Positions 40,775-50,565 are shown, numbered from the stretch's first letter. The stretch is DNA of 64,000 nt from Inquilinus limosus DSM 16000 (GCF_000423185.1 NZ_AUHM01000031.1:1-64000), one strand, 5' to 3'. Notes: generated from the sequence alone by a model not told the origin. A program made the numbers and translations.

Positions 40775-41937
40775 ATGCGCATCGTCGACGTCGTCGAGGT
40801 CACCAAGCCGATCGCCTCCCCGATCCGCAACGCCTATATCGACTTCTCCAAGATGACGGCCAGCCTGGTGGCCGTGGTGACCGACGTCGTGCGCGACGGT
40901 CGCCGGGTCGTCGGCTACGGCTTCAACTCGAACGGGCGCTACGGCCAGGGCGGGCTGATCCGCGAGCGCTTCCGCGACCGGATCCTGGCGGCGGACCCGG
41001 CCGGCCTGCTCGACGATACCGGCGACAATCTCGACCCGCACCGGATCTGGGCGGCGATGATGGCGAACGAGAAGCCCGGCGGACATGGCGAGCGCTCGGT
41101 CGCGGTCGGCACGCTCGACATGGCGGTGTGGGACGCCGTCGCCAAGATCGCCGGCCAGCCGCTGTTCCGCCTGCTGGCGCGGCGGAAGGGGCGCGAGGCG
41201 AACCCCCGCGTCTTCGTCTATGCCGCCGGCGGCTACTACTACCCCGGCAAGGACAATACGGCCCTGCGGGCGGAGATGCGCGGCTATCTCGACCGCGGCT
41301 ACACCATGGTCAAGATGAAGATCGGCGGCGCCCCGATCGACGAGGATCGCGGGCGGATCGAGGCGGTGCTGGCGAGATCGGCGGCCAGGCGCAGCTGGCG
41401 GTCGACGCCAATGGGCGCTTCGACCTCGAGACCGCGATCGCCTACGCCAAAATGCTGCGGGAGTATCCGCTGTTCTGGTACGAGGAGGCGGGCGACCCGC
41501 TGGACTACGCGCTGCAGGCGGCGCTGGCGGAGTTCTACCCGGGCCCGATGGCGACCGGCGAGAACCTGTTCTCGCACCAGGACGCGAGAAACCTGCTGCG
41601 CTATGGCGGGATGCGGCCGGACCGCGACTGGCTGCAGTTCGACTGCGCCCTGTCCTACGGGCTGGTGGAGTATCTTCGCACCCTTGATGTGCTGACGCAG
41701 TTCGGCTGGTCGCCGTCGCGCTGCATCCCGCATGGCGGGCACCAGATGTCGCTGAACATCGCCGCCGGTCTCGGCCTCGGCGGCAATGAGAGCTACCCGG
41801 ACCTGTTCCAGCCCTATGGCGGCTTCCCGGACGGGGTGCGGGTCGAGGACGGCCACATCGTGATGCCGGACCTGCCGGGCATCGGCTTCGAGGGCAAGTC
41901 CGACCTGATCAAGGTCATGCGCAAACTGGCGGAGTAG
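40775..41937 (+). pseudogene. tarD: D(-)-tartrate dehydratase gene with a -1 frameshift
   Basis: ATG 40775 opens MRIVDVVEVTKPIASPIRNAYIDF, nearly matching Bradyrhizobium TarD (enolase superfamily, D-tartrate to oxaloacetate). Homology runs through GGHGERSVAVGTLDMAVWDAV and YTMVKMKIGGAPIDEDRGRIEAVLA (Lys of KxK). At about 41371-41375 the frame breaks: the expected Glu-Ile-Gly after VLA continues in another frame with EIGGQAQLAVDANGRFD, FWYEEAGD, ATGENLF and CIPHGGHQMSLN, to a normal end at 41937. One missing G in GGCGAGATC explains it. All catalytic residues are otherwise intact, so this is a recent inactivation or a sequencing error. Confidence 0.88.
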
Positions 41938-41985
41938 GGCGCCCGTCTCCTCCCTCAATCTGCGGGGGAGGAGGGGCCTTCGTCC

Positions 41986-43791
41986 TTACCGACCCACCGC
42001 ATAGGCCTGCATCAGCCGCGGCGTGGCGGCGGCGCGCAGCAGGCCGTCGGGGTCGCGGGATGCCGCGACCAGGCGGCCGACGGTCCATTCCGGCGCTTCC
42101 TCCAGATCATGGCCGCGGCGGCGCAGCTCGGCCAGCACCTCCGGCCCGAAGCTCTCCTCCGCCAGCAGATGGCCGGGCTTGCGCTCGCGCGGGTAGAAGG
42201 AGCTCGGGAAATGCGCCGTGTGGAACATCGGCTGCTCGATCGCCTCCTGAAGGTTCAGCCCGTGATGGACATGGCGCAGGAACAGCTGCAGCTGCCACTG
42301 CTCCTGCTGGTCGCCGCCGGGCGAGCCGAAGGCCATGTACGGCTTGCCGTCGCGCAGCGCGAGCGAGGGGGTCAGGGTGGTGCGCGGCCGCTTGCCGGGT
42401 TCGAGGCTGGCGGGCAGCCCCGGCTCCAGCCAGAACATCTGGGCGCGGGTGTTCAGCATGAAGCCGAGCTCCGGGATCACCGGCGAGGATTGCAGCCAGC
42501 CGCCCGACGGCATCGCCGCCACCATGTTGCCCCAGCGATCGACCGCGTCGATGTGGACGGTGTCGCCGCGCCGGGCCGACAGCATGTCGGCCATGGTCGG
42601 CTCGTTCGCCGCCAGATCCTTCAGGGCGGTGCCGCTGACCTTGGACAGGCGCGTCAGCGCCGCCGTCACCCGCCCGACCTGGACCTCGTATCCCGGCACC
42701 AGGCCCGGCCGCAGCTCGCGCGAGGCGGCGGAGCCGATCAGGCCCCGGCGGGCGTCGTTGTAGGCGTCGGACAGCAGGGCTTCGACCGGCACGTCGACGA
42801 AGTTCGGGTCGCCGTAATAGGCCTCACGGTCGGCGAAGGCGAGCTTCATGGCCTCCGCCACCGTGTGCACGAAATCGGCGCTGGCCGGGCCCATCGCGGC
42901 CAGGTCGATGCCCTTCAGCAGCGCGAGCGTCTGCAGGAACACCGGTCCCTGACCCCAGGGCTGGATCTTGGCCAGGGTATGGCCGTGATAGTCGTAGGTC
43001 AGCGGCGCCTCGTAGAGCGGCGCCCAGCCGGCCAGGTCGTCGCCGGTGATGACGCCGCGGTGGCGCCGGCCGCTCTCGTCCATCGCCTCGGTCGTGCGGG
43101 CGAAGCGGTCGATCGCCTCCGCCACGAAGCCGCGGTAGAAGGCGGCATAGGCCGCCTCGGCCTGGCGCTCGCGGTCGCCGCCCACGGCCTCGGCCTCGCG
43201 GATGATCCGCTTCCAGGTCTCGGCCAGGGCCGGGTTGCGGAACAGCTGCTTCGCCTTCGGCGCCGACCCGCCCGGCAGGAAGACGGCGGCGGAGGTCGGC
43301 CATTCCGTCTCGAAGAACTCCTTCAGGCCGGCGATGGTGTCGGCGACGCGCGGCAGCACCGGGTGGCCGCCCTCGAGATAGTGGATCGCCGGCTCCAGCA
43401 CGTCGCGCACGGTCAGGGTGCCGTAGTCGCGCAGCAGCACCATCCAGGCGCCGAAGGAGCCGGGGACGACGGTGGCCAGCAGCCCGTTGCCGGGGATTAA
43501 ACTCAGCCCCTCGGCCTTGTAGCGCTCGATGGTGGCGCCGGAAGGGGCCGGGCCCTGGCCGCACAGCACCTCGGTCCGGCCGGTCGCCGCCGAATGGAAC
43601 ACCACCGGCACGTCGCCGCCGGGGCCGACCAGATGCGGCTCCACCACCTGCAGCACGAAGGCGGTGGCGACGCAGGCGTCGAAGGCGTTGCCGCCGCGCT
43701 CCAGCATCGCCATGCCGGCGGCGCTGCCCAGCCAGTGGGTCGAGGTGACCATGCCGAAGGTGCCGAGCAGCTCGGGGCGGGTGGTGAACAT
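41986..43791 (-). CDS. Gamma-glutamyltransferase-family protein (cytoplasmic)
   Basis: 601 residues of the Ntn-hydrolase GGT family: GMAMLERGGNAFDACVATAFVLQVVEPHLVGPGGD, EAMKLAFADREAYYGDP, the autocleavage and nucleophile Thr in RRGDTVHIDAVDRWGNMVAAMPSGG, and LNTRAQMFWLEPG with TPSLALRDGKPYMAFGSPGGD. It hydrolyses or transfers gamma-glutamyl groups; some relatives are cephalosporin acylases. No signal peptide, so cytoplasmic. It ends the operon GntR - two ATPases - binding protein - two permeases, reminiscent of the E. coli glutathione-import operon, where an Ntn hydrolase also accompanies the Gsi transporter. Substrate inferred. Confidence 0.9.
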   Translation of the reverse strand: MFTTRPELLGTFGMVTSTHWLGSAAGMAMLERGGNAFDACVATAFVLQVVEPHLVGPGGDVPVVFHSAATGRTEVLCGQGPAPSGATIERYKAEGLSLIPGNGLLATVVPGSFGAWMVLLRDYGTLTVRDVLEPAIHYLEGGHPVLPRVADTIAGLKEFFETEWPTSAAVFLPGGSAPKAKQLFRNPALAETWKRIIREAEAVGGDRERQAEAAYAAFYRGFVAEAIDRFARTTEAMDESGRRHRGVITGDDLAGWAPLYEAPLTYDYHGHTLAKIQPWGQGPVFLQTLALLKGIDLAAMGPASADFVHTVAEAMKLAFADREAYYGDPNFVDVPVEALLSDAYNDARRGLIGSAASRELRPGLVPGYEVQVGRVTAALTRLSKVSGTALKDLAANEPTMADMLSARRGDTVHIDAVDRWGNMVAAMPSGGWLQSSPVIPELGFMLNTRAQMFWLEPGLPASLEPGKRPRTTLTPSLALRDGKPYMAFGSPGGDQQEQWQLQLFLRHVHHGLNLQEAIEQPMFHTAHFPSSFYPRERKPGHLLAEESFGPEVLAELRRRGHDLEEAPEWTVGRLVAASRDPDGLLRAAATPRLMQAYAVGR

Positions 43792-43801
43792 GCGTTGTCT
43801 C

Positions 43802-44674
43802 TCAGCTTTCGCGGGGGTCGAGGGCGTCGCGCAGTCCGTCGCCCAGCAGGTTGAAGCCCAGCACGACCAGGAAGATCGCGCCGCCCGGGAAGATCGACAT
43901 CCAGGGCGCCTGGCTCATGAAGTTCTTGGCGGTGTTCAGCATCGAGCCCCAGGACGGGCTCGGCGGCTGCTGGCCGAGGCCGAGGAAGGACAGGCTGGCC
44001 TCGGCGATGATGGCGGTGGCGATGGTCAGCGTCGCCTGCACGATCAGCGGCGGCAGCACGTTCGGCAGGATGTAGCGCAGGATGATCCAGCGATCGGGCA
44101 GGCCGATGGAGCGCGCGCCCTCGACATAGTCCTCGGTCTTCACGCTCAGCACCTGGCCGCGGGTCAGGCGGATGAAGATCGGCATGGCCGACAGGCCGAT
44201 CGCGATCATGGCGTTGGTCAGGCTGGGGCCGAGAAAGGCGGCCAGCGCGATCGCCAGGATCAGGAAGGGAATGGCCAGCATCGCCTCAGTGGCGCGCGAG
44301 ATGGCGCCGTCGATCAGCCCGCCGTAATAGCCGGCCAAGAGGCCGAAGGGCACGCCGACGGCGAGCGCGATGGCGACCGAGACCACCCCGGCCATCAGCG
44401 AGGTGCGGGCGCCGTAGGCGAGGCGGGTGAAGATGTCGCGGCCGAGGTCGTCGGTGCCCAGCCAATGCGCGGCCGAGGGCGGCTTGCGGATGGTCAGGAA
44501 GCTGGTCTGTAGCGGGTCCTGCGGCGTCACCAGCGGCGCCAGCACGGCCAGCAGCACGAAGGCCAGCACCAGCACGGTGCCGACCACGGCACCGTGGTTG
44601 CGCAGGAACTTCTCGAGGCCGCGGCTGCGGCGCTTCGGCGCGACGGCTTCGGTGGTGAGGGCGGTCGCGGTCAT
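43802..44674 (-). CDS. Peptide/glutathione ABC importer permease, DppC/GsiD type
   Basis: 290 residues: N-terminal helix after RSRGLEKFLRNHGAVVGTVLVLAFVLLAVLAPL, signature HWLGTDDLGRDIFTRLAYGARTSL, EAA loop VKTEDYVEGARSIGLPDRWIILRYILPNVLPPLIV and EASLSFLGLGQQPPSPSWGSML. ATG 44674 overlaps the upstream permease stop (ATGA). It lies 10 bp before the GGT gene. Confidence 0.93.
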   Translation of the reverse strand: MTATALTTEAVAPKRRSRGLEKFLRNHGAVVGTVLVLAFVLLAVLAPLVTPQDPLQTSFLTIRKPPSAAHWLGTDDLGRDIFTRLAYGARTSLMAGVVSVAIALAVGVPFGLLAGYYGGLIDGAISRATEAMLAIPFLILAIALAAFLGPSLTNAMIAIGLSAMPIFIRLTRGQVLSVKTEDYVEGARSIGLPDRWIILRYILPNVLPPLIVQATLTIATAIIAEASLSFLGLGQQPPSPSWGSMLNTAKNFMSQAPWMSIFPGGAIFLVVLGFNLLGDGLRDALDPRES

Positions 44675-45618
44675 GACGGGTGCCTCAGCCGCGGATTGAT
44701 CAGGATGTACAGGATGTCGGCCAGGAGGTTCATGGCGATGAAGCCGATGGCGGTGCACAGCACCACGCCCTGGACCACGGCGTAGTCGCGGTTGAACACG
44801 GCGTCGACGATCAGCTTGCCGAAGCCCGGGATGGTGAAGACCTGCTCGGTGAGCACGGCGCCGGCCAGGAGCTCGCCGAACAGCAGCGTCACCAGGGTGA
44901 CGATCGGCACCAGCGCGTTGCGGAAGGCGTGCTTCAGCACCACGGCGGGGCCCAGCAGCCCCTTGGCCCGGGCGGTGCGGATGTAGTCCGACCGCAGCAC
45001 GCCGAGCATGGCGGAGCGGGTGTGCCGCATCAGCGTGGCGGCCAGCGCCGTGCCCAGCACGAAGGCCGGCATCAGCATCGTCTTGAGGCTGAGCCACGGA
45101 TCCTCGAACAGCGGCACGTAGCCGGAGGCGGGCAGCAGCCGCCATTCCACCGAGACCAGCAGGATTAGCATGATGCCGAGCCAGAAGTTCGGGATGGACA
45201 GGCCGGACAGGGCGAAGATGTTGGCGCCGTAATCCACCGCCGTGCCCTTGCGCACCGCGGCGATGATGCCGGTCGGGATGCCGATCAGCAGGGCGAAGAC
45301 CATGGCGAAGCTGGCCAGCTGGATCGTCACCGGCAGCTTCTGGGCGATCAGCTGGGTCACCGGCGCGTCGGTGCGCATCGAGATGCCGAAATCGCCCTGC
45401 ACCACCTGCCCGATCCAGGCGAAGTACTGCATCGGGATCGGGTCGTTCAGCCGGTACTTGTCGCGGAGATACTCCAGCACCGCGGGGTCGCGCTCCTCCC
45501 CCGCCATGGTCAGCACCGGGTCGCCCGGCAGCAGCTTCTGCAGGGTGAAGACCAGCAGCGACACCAGGACGAGGGTCGGCAGGGCGATGACGAGGCGGCG
45601 GAGGATGATGCGGGTCAT
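44671..45618 (-). CDS. Peptide/glutathione ABC importer permease, DppB/GsiC type
   Basis: 315 residues with a six-helix layout: MTRIILRRLVIALPTLVLVSLLVFTLQKLLPGDPVLTMAGEE at the N terminus, and the EAA loop MLGVLRSDYIRTARAKGLLGPAVVLKHAFRNALVPIVTL. Its 5' side is separated from the binding-protein gene by the third family A repeat. Confidence 0.93.
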   Translation of the reverse strand: MTRIILRRLVIALPTLVLVSLLVFTLQKLLPGDPVLTMAGEERDPAVLEYLRDKYRLNDPIPMQYFAWIGQVVQGDFGISMRTDAPVTQLIAQKLPVTIQLASFAMVFALLIGIPTGIIAAVRKGTAVDYGANIFALSGLSIPNFWLGIMLILLVSVEWRLLPASGYVPLFEDPWLSLKTMLMPAFVLGTALAATLMRHTRSAMLGVLRSDYIRTARAKGLLGPAVVLKHAFRNALVPIVTLVTLLFGELLAGAVLTEQVFTIPGFGKLIVDAVFNRDYAVVQGVVLCTAIGFIAMNLLADILYILINPRLRHPS

Positions 45619-45650
45619 GGGCGCACCCTCCCCGACGCAAACCAGTCTGA

Positions 45651-45810
45651 GTCCCCCCTCCCCTCGCGGGAGGGGGGTAGGGGGAGGGGGTTAGCGCTGC
45701 TTCGCAGGCCTCGTTCGGAGGACACCGGATCGTGCCGGGACCGGGCACCGCAGTTCTCTTCGATCGACAACCCCCTCCCCCTGACCCCCTCCCGCGAGGG
45801 GAGGGGGGAC
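45651..45810. repeat. Intergenic palindromic repeat, family A copy 3
   Basis: GTCCCCCCTCCCCTCGCGGG to CGCGAGGGGAGGGGGGAC, 160 bp, with terminal hairpins as in the other copies and the inner CTCTTCGATCGACAACCCCC identical to copy 2. It occupies the gap between the binding-protein stop (45852) and the permease start (45618). Confidence 0.92.
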
Positions 45811-45851
45811 TCAGTTGGGAGCGATCCGATGAGATCGGGCACCAGCATCCC

Positions 45852-47354
45852 TCAGCCCTCGATGCTCATGCCCTTGAGGCGGATCATGCCGTCGGGATAG
45901 GCGGTGAAGCCCTTCACCTTCTTCGACAGCACGAAGGGCCAGGGCTGGTAGTAGGTGTAGATGATCGGCAGCTCGTCCTCGAGAATGGCCTGGGCCTGGT
46001 CGTACAGCTCCTTGCGCTTGGCCTGGTCCGGCGTCTGCCGGGCGGCGTTCAGCAGCTCGTCGACCTTGGGGTTGCAGTATTTGCCGTCGTTCAGGTTGCC
46101 CTGGCAGGTGACGAAGGCGTGGATGTTGCCGTCCGGGTCGACGCGGCCGGACCAGCCGACCTGCTCGGCCTCGAAATTGCCCTGCTGGCCCTCCTTCATC
46201 ATCGCCGCGAACTCGGTGGCGCGCAGCTTGATGTCGAAGCCGGCCTCCGACGCCATCGCCTGGATCAGCTCCGCGATCTGCTGCGCCGTGGTGCCGGTGC
46301 CGAAGACCAGCTCGAACGACACCCGCTCGTGTCCCGCCTCCTTCAGCAGCTGCTTGGCCTTCTCGACGTCGCGGGCCCGCACCGGGAACTTGTCGCTGAA
46401 ATAGGGGCTGGCCTTGGGGAAGGGCTGCTGCGCCGGCGGGTAGATCCCCGCGCCGACCACCTGGTTGATCGCCTCGCGGTCGATCGCCAGCTCCAGCGCC
46501 TGGCGCACCCGCTTGTCCTGGCCCAGCGGGTTCTTCGACCGGTCGCCGTTGTTGGTGTTGATGGTGATGCCCTGGTAGCCGATGCCGGTGACCGGGACGA
46601 ACACCAGCTCCGAATCCGCCTTCACCGCCTCTACGTCGGACGGGGCCAGCCGCTCCAGCATGTCGAGGTCGCCGGCCTTCAGGTTGGCCAGGCGCACGGT
46701 GGTGTCGGGGATCGGCTGGAACACCACGCGGTCGATCTTGTAGTCCGCCGCGTCCCAGTAGCCCGGATACTTCTCCAGCACGATGCGATCGTTCTGCACC
46801 CGCTCGACGAAGCGGTAGGGGCCGGAGCAGACGGGCTTCTGCCCGAAATCGCCGGCGGCGAAGGCCTTCGGCGCCAGCATCATGCCGGCGCGGTCGGACA
46901 GCTGGGCCAGGATCGTGGCGTCGGGGCGGGACAGCTTGACCGCCACCGTCTTCGGGTCGACCGCGACGACCTCGGCGACCGAGGCCAGCTCGCTCTTGCG
47001 CAGGCTGTCGGGCAGGGTCCGGGCGCGGTCGAGATTGGCCTTCACCGCGGCGGCGTCGATCGGCTCGCCGTTCTGGAAGGTGATGCCGTCGCGCAGGGTG
47101 AAGGTCAGGGTCAGGTTGTCGTCGCTCCAGGCCCAGCTGGTCGCCAGCTTCGGCACGAAGCCGAGCTCGGGGTTGATGTCGATCAGCTTGTCACAGAGCG
47201 AGGCGAAGACGATGCGGCCGACGAAGGTGCGGGCCCGGTGCGGGTCCAGCACGTCGGGGTCCTCGTTCAGGCCGATCCGCAGCGTGGTCTGGCCATAGGC
47301 CGTGCCGCTGAGCAGCAGGCCGGCGAGGAGGGCGAGAACTGGGCGTGCGCGCAT
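45852..47354 (-). CDS. Peptide/glutathione ABC importer substrate-binding protein (SBP family 5)
   Basis: 500 residues from ATG 47354. Signal peptide MRARPVLALLAGLLLSGTAYG, mature start QTTLRIGLNEDPDVLDP; SBP_bac_5 blocks FVPKLATSWAWSDDNLTLTFTLRDGITFQNGEPIDAAAVKANLDRA, SGPYRFVERV and INTNNGDRSKNPLGQDKRVRQALELAIDREAI. Glutathione-binding GsiB and dipeptide-binding DppA share this fold; the gene context with GGT favours gamma-glutamyl peptides. The frame is open to 47408, but the 18 extra residues are basic and not part of the signal peptide. Confidence 0.93.
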   Translation of the reverse strand: MRARPVLALLAGLLLSGTAYGQTTLRIGLNEDPDVLDPHRARTFVGRIVFASLCDKLIDINPELGFVPKLATSWAWSDDNLTLTFTLRDGITFQNGEPIDAAAVKANLDRARTLPDSLRKSELASVAEVVAVDPKTVAVKLSRPDATILAQLSDRAGMMLAPKAFAAGDFGQKPVCSGPYRFVERVQNDRIVLEKYPGYWDAADYKIDRVVFQPIPDTTVRLANLKAGDLDMLERLAPSDVEAVKADSELVFVPVTGIGYQGITINTNNGDRSKNPLGQDKRVRQALELAIDREAINQVVGAGIYPPAQQPFPKASPYFSDKFPVRARDVEKAKQLLKEAGHERVSFELVFGTGTTAQQIAELIQAMASEAGFDIKLRATEFAAMMKEGQQGNFEAEQVGWSGRVDPDGNIHAFVTCQGNLNDGKYCNPKVDELLNAARQTPDQAKRKELYDQAQAILEDELPIIYTYYQPWPFVLSKKVKGFTAYPDGMIRLKGMSIEG

Positions 47355-47376
47355 GAATGAGCCTCCTGTTCGGTTC

Positions 47377-48465
47377 TTATGGAAGGGCCGTCTGGGCCTG
47401 GCGGGCACGGTAGAGCGACAGCCGCGCGGCCAGTCGGGGCGGCGTGGGCGGCGCGGCCAGGGCGCCGGCCCCGGCGTCCTGGATCTCGCGCCAGAAATGG
47501 CAGGCGACGCTGCGTCCCGGCTCCGCCTCCTCCGCCGGCGGCCGGATCTGGCTGCAGATCGGCTTGGCGTGCGGGCAGCGGGTGTGGAAGCGGCAGCCGG
47601 GCGGCGGCGCGGTCGGGCTGGGCACGTCGCCCTGCAGCAGGGTCTTGGGCCGGCGCCCGGCCGGGCTGGGCACCGGGATCGCCCGCATCAGCGCCTGGGT
47701 GTAGGGGTGCAGCGGCGCGTCGAACAGCGCGTCGACCGGCGCCTGCTCGACGATCTCGCCCAGATACATCACCGCCACCCGGTCGCTCATGTGCCGGATC
47801 ACGGCCAGATCGTGGGCGACGATCACCAGGGTCAGGCCGAAGCGCTCCTTCAGCTCCTCCAGCAGATTGATCACCTGCGCCTGGATCGAGACGTCGAGGG
47901 CCGAGACCGGCTCGTCGCCGACGATCAGCACCGGCTGGCCGGCGAGGGCCCGGGCGATGCCGATGCGCTGGCGCTGGCCGCCGGAGAATTCGTGCGGATA
48001 GCGCCCGGCATGCTCGGGCAGCAGGCCGACGGTGCGCAGCAGCTCCGCCACCCGGTCGCGCCGCTCCGCGCGTCCCGCCAGGCCGTGCAGCCAGATCGGC
48101 TCGCCGACGATGTCGCCCACGGTCATGCGCGGGTTCAGCGAGGCGTAGGGGTCCTGGAACACGATCTGCAGCTCGCGCCGCAGCGCCCGCATCGCCTTGG
48201 GCGGCAGCGCCGTCAGGTCGCAGCCGCGATACAGCACCTGGCCGGCGGTGGGCTCGATCAGCCGCAGCAGCAGCCGGCCCAGGGTCGACTTGCCGCAGCC
48301 GGATTCGCCGACCACGGCGAATGTCTCGCCCGGCCGGATCGCCAGCGACACGCCATCGACCGCATGCACCACCGGCGAGCCGCCGAACAGGCTGCGGCCG
48401 CCGCCGAAGCGCTTGACCAGGCCCTTGCCTTCGAGAAGGAGGCCCGCTTCGGGATGCCCGTTCAT
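47377..48465 (-). CDS. Peptide/glutathione ABC importer ATPase, DppF type
   Basis: 362 residues. Walker [11 protein letters not shown]-loop [19 protein letters not shown] (the DppF-type PYASLNPR), signature FSGGQRQRI, Walker [15 protein letters not shown]. The C-terminal oligopeptide-binding region [16 protein letters not shown] has the cysteine cluster of the [4Fe-4S] site described in DppD/DppF-type ATPases. A long Pro-rich C-terminal tail follows. Partner of the DppD-type ATPase upstream. Confidence 0.93.
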   Translation of the reverse strand: MNGHPEAGLLLEGKGLVKRFGGGRSLFGGSPVVHAVDGVSLAIRPGETFAVVGESGCGKSTLGRLLLRLIEPTAGQVLYRGCDLTALPPKAMRALRRELQIVFQDPYASLNPRMTVGDIVGEPIWLHGLAGRAERRDRVAELLRTVGLLPEHAGRYPHEFSGGQRQRIGIARALAGQPVLIVGDEPVSALDVSIQAQVINLLEELKERFGLTLVIVAHDLAVIRHMSDRVAVMYLGEIVEQAPVDALFDAPLHPYTQALMRAIPVPSPAGRRPKTLLQGDVPSPTAPPPGCRFHTRCPHAKPICSQIRPPAEEAEPGRSVACHFWREIQDAGAGALAAPPTPPRLAARLSLYRARQAQTALP

Positions 48466-48497
48466 GCAGGGCCTCGTTGAGACGTCATCCCCTTACC

Positions 48498-48581
48498 GTC
48501 ATTGCGAGGAGGCGAAGCCGACGAAGCAATCCAGGGGCCGATGCGAGCGGTCCTGGATTGCTTCGCTGCGCTCGCAATGAC
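48498..48581. repeat. Intergenic palindromic repeat, family C variant
   Basis: GTCATTGCGAG to CTCGCAATGAC with inner AAGCAATCCAGG and CCTGGATTGCTTCG, 84 bp. Same architecture as the GTCATGGCGAG copies but with the arm sequence AAGCAATCC, a form widespread in alphaproteobacteria. It fills the 142 bp gap between the two ATPase genes of this operon. Confidence 0.85.
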
Positions 48582-48607
48582 GATGGGGGGAGTTGCGAAG
48601 AATGCTC

Positions 48608-49648
48608 TCATCCCGCACCCCCTTCGTGCTGCTCCAGCGGGGCGAACCAGCAGGCGGCACGATGGTCCGGCCCGACCGGTTTCGCCGGCGGCGTCTCGGC
48701 GGCGCAGCGCGGCGCCGCGAAGGGGCAGCGCGGGGCGAAGCGGCAGCCCGGCGGCATGCGGTCGGGCGGCGGCACCGTGCCCGGGATGGTGGCCAGGCGC
48801 CCCTCGCGCCGGCCGAGCGACGGCACCGACCCCATCAGCCCGATGGTGTAGGGATGCTGCGGATCCTCGAAGATGGCCTCGACCGGACCGGATTCGACGA
48901 TCCGGCCGGCATACATCACCGCGACATGGTCGGCGACCTCCGCCACCACGCCGAGATCATGGGTGATCAGGATCATGGCAGTGCCGGTCTCGTCCTGCAG
49001 CCGCCGGACCAGCGCCAGAATCTGCGCCTGGATGGTGACGTCCAGCGCCGTGGTCGGCTCGTCGGCGATCAGCAGCTGCGGGTCGTTGGCCAGCGCCATG
49101 GCGATCATGGCGCGCTGGCGCATGCCGCCCGACAGCTGGTGCGGATAGGCGTCGAGGCGCTTCTCCGGCGCCGGAATGCGCACCCGGCGCAGCATCTCCA
49201 GCGCCCGGTTGCGCGCCTCGGTCTTGCCCACCGCCTTGTGTCGGCGGACCCCTTCGGCGATCTGGTCGCCGATGGTGAAGGCCGGGTTCAGGCTGGTCAT
49301 CGGCTCCTGGAAGATCATCGCCATGCGGCTGCCGCGCAGGTCGGCGCGCTCGCGGTCGGTCAGGCGGAACAGGTCGCGCCCCTCGAATCGGGCGCTGCCC
49401 GCGGTGATGCGCGCGACCGGCGGCAGCAGCCCCATCAGCCCCAGGGCCGTGATGCTCTTGCCGCAGCCGGATTCGCCGACGATGCACAGCGTCTCGCCGC
49501 GGGCGACGGAGAAGGAGACGCCCTCGACCAGGTTGCCGCCGATCGACAGCGACAGGGCGAAATCCCGCACCTCCAGCACCGTCTCGCGCGCCGGCTCCGG
49601 CGCGGTGGCCGGAGTGCGGACGGCGCGGGCGTCAGAGACCGAGGCCAT
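48608..49648 (-). CDS. Peptide/glutathione ABC importer ATPase, DppD type
   Basis: 346 residues from ATG 49648 (GGAGG 6 nt upstream; ATG 49672 also possible). Walker [10 protein letters not shown]-loop [19 protein letters not shown] (DppD type), signature LSGGMRQRA, Walker [14 protein letters not shown] and the C-terminal [17 protein letters not shown] cysteine cluster. The start lies within the last codons of the GntR gene (17 bp overlap), so regulator and transporter are co-transcribed. Confidence 0.93.
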   Translation of the reverse strand: MASVSDARAVRTPATAPEPARETVLEVRDFALSLSIGGNLVEGVSFSVARGETLCIVGESGCGKSITALGLMGLLPPVARITAGSARFEGRDLFRLTDRERADLRGSRMAMIFQEPMTSLNPAFTIGDQIAEGVRRHKAVGKTEARNRALEMLRRVRIPAPEKRLDAYPHQLSGGMRQRAMIAMALANDPQLLIADEPTTALDVTIQAQILALVRRLQDETGTAMILITHDLGVVAEVADHVAVMYAGRIVESGPVEAIFEDPQHPYTIGLMGSVPSLGRREGRLATIPGTVPPPDRMPPGCRFAPRCPFAAPRCAAETPPAKPVGPDHRAACWFAPLEQHEGGAG

Positions 49649-50420
49649 CGGCCGCCTCCGCGCTTTCACCATGGCGGGTCATCCGCTCCTGCGCTGAATC
49701 CTGCGGCGCCGGCTCGCCATGCATCGCCGCCTCGAGATTGGCCTGCAGCGCCAGCAGATGGCGCCGCATCGCCGCCTCGGCTCCGGCGCCGTCGTGCCGG
49801 GCGATCGCGGCGACGATCTCGCCATGCTGGCTGGTGTAGGCGCGCAGCCGGATGCGGTTGCGCGCCGCCTCGCGCAGCCGCCGCCAGGAGGGCGACTGGC
49901 GGATCCGGTCGATGCAGTCGAACAGCGCCAGCAGCAGGCCGTTGCCGGCGGTCTCGGCGATGTGGCGGTGGAAGGCGCTGTCCCACAGCTCGTGGCCGTC
50001 GCTGTCCATGCTGGCCGCGGTCTTGCGCTCGATCCGGCGCAGCGCGGCGATGTCGTCGGGCGAGGCCTTCAGTGCGGCGAGGCGAGCCAGGGCCGGCTCG
50101 ATCTGCAGCCGCGCCTCCATCACCTCCAGCGGATTGGTGCGGTCGGCCAGGGAGGCGATCAGATGCGGCTGCACCGCCGGCCTCTTGCCGGCGAAGGTGC
50201 CCTTGCCCTGGTGACGCCAGATCCGACCCTCGGCCTCCAGCACCTCCAGCGCCCGGCGCACGGCGCGGCGGCCGACGCCGATCCGCCCGGCCAGGTCGCG
50301 CTCGGTCGGCAGCTGCCATTCGGCGCGGTCGCCCTCGGCGTCCAGAAGGGCGCGCAGCCGCTCCAGCGCCACGCTGGAATTCGACACGCCTCGTGATGGG
50401 GATGAAACCACCTCAGCCAT
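49632..50420 (-). CDS. GntR/FCD-family regulator of the peptide/GGT operon
   Basis: 262 residues. N-terminal winged helix ([40 protein letters not shown]) and C-terminal FCD ligand-binding domain (EARLQIEPALARLAALKASPDD, FHRHIAETAGN, HGEIVAAIARHDGAGAEAAMRRHLLAL, with the His and Asp/Arg residues that often bind a metal). It heads the minus-strand operon and probably autoregulates it through the 24 bp palindrome 146 bp upstream. Confidence 0.92.
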   Translation of the reverse strand: MAEVVSSPSRGVSNSSVALERLRALLDAEGDRAEWQLPTERDLAGRIGVGRRAVRRALEVLEAEGRIWRHQGKGTFAGKRPAVQPHLIASLADRTNPLEVMEARLQIEPALARLAALKASPDDIAALRRIERKTAASMDSDGHELWDSAFHRHIAETAGNGLLLALFDCIDRIRQSPSWRRLREAARNRIRLRAYTSQHGEIVAAIARHDGAGAEAAMRRHLLALQANLEAAMHGEPAPQDSAQERMTRHGESAEAADGLGL

Positions 50421-50565
50421 TGGTCTCCCAAAGGCTTCGTCCGCCGTTCCGGCTCCGAGCCATCAGCCAGTCCCTGTTGTGCGTGAGGACGCCCGGCCAG
50501 CCGATCCTGAGGACCGATCATGGCGCGCGACGCCGCTTCGTCTTGCCGAACAGCCAAGCGCAAAG

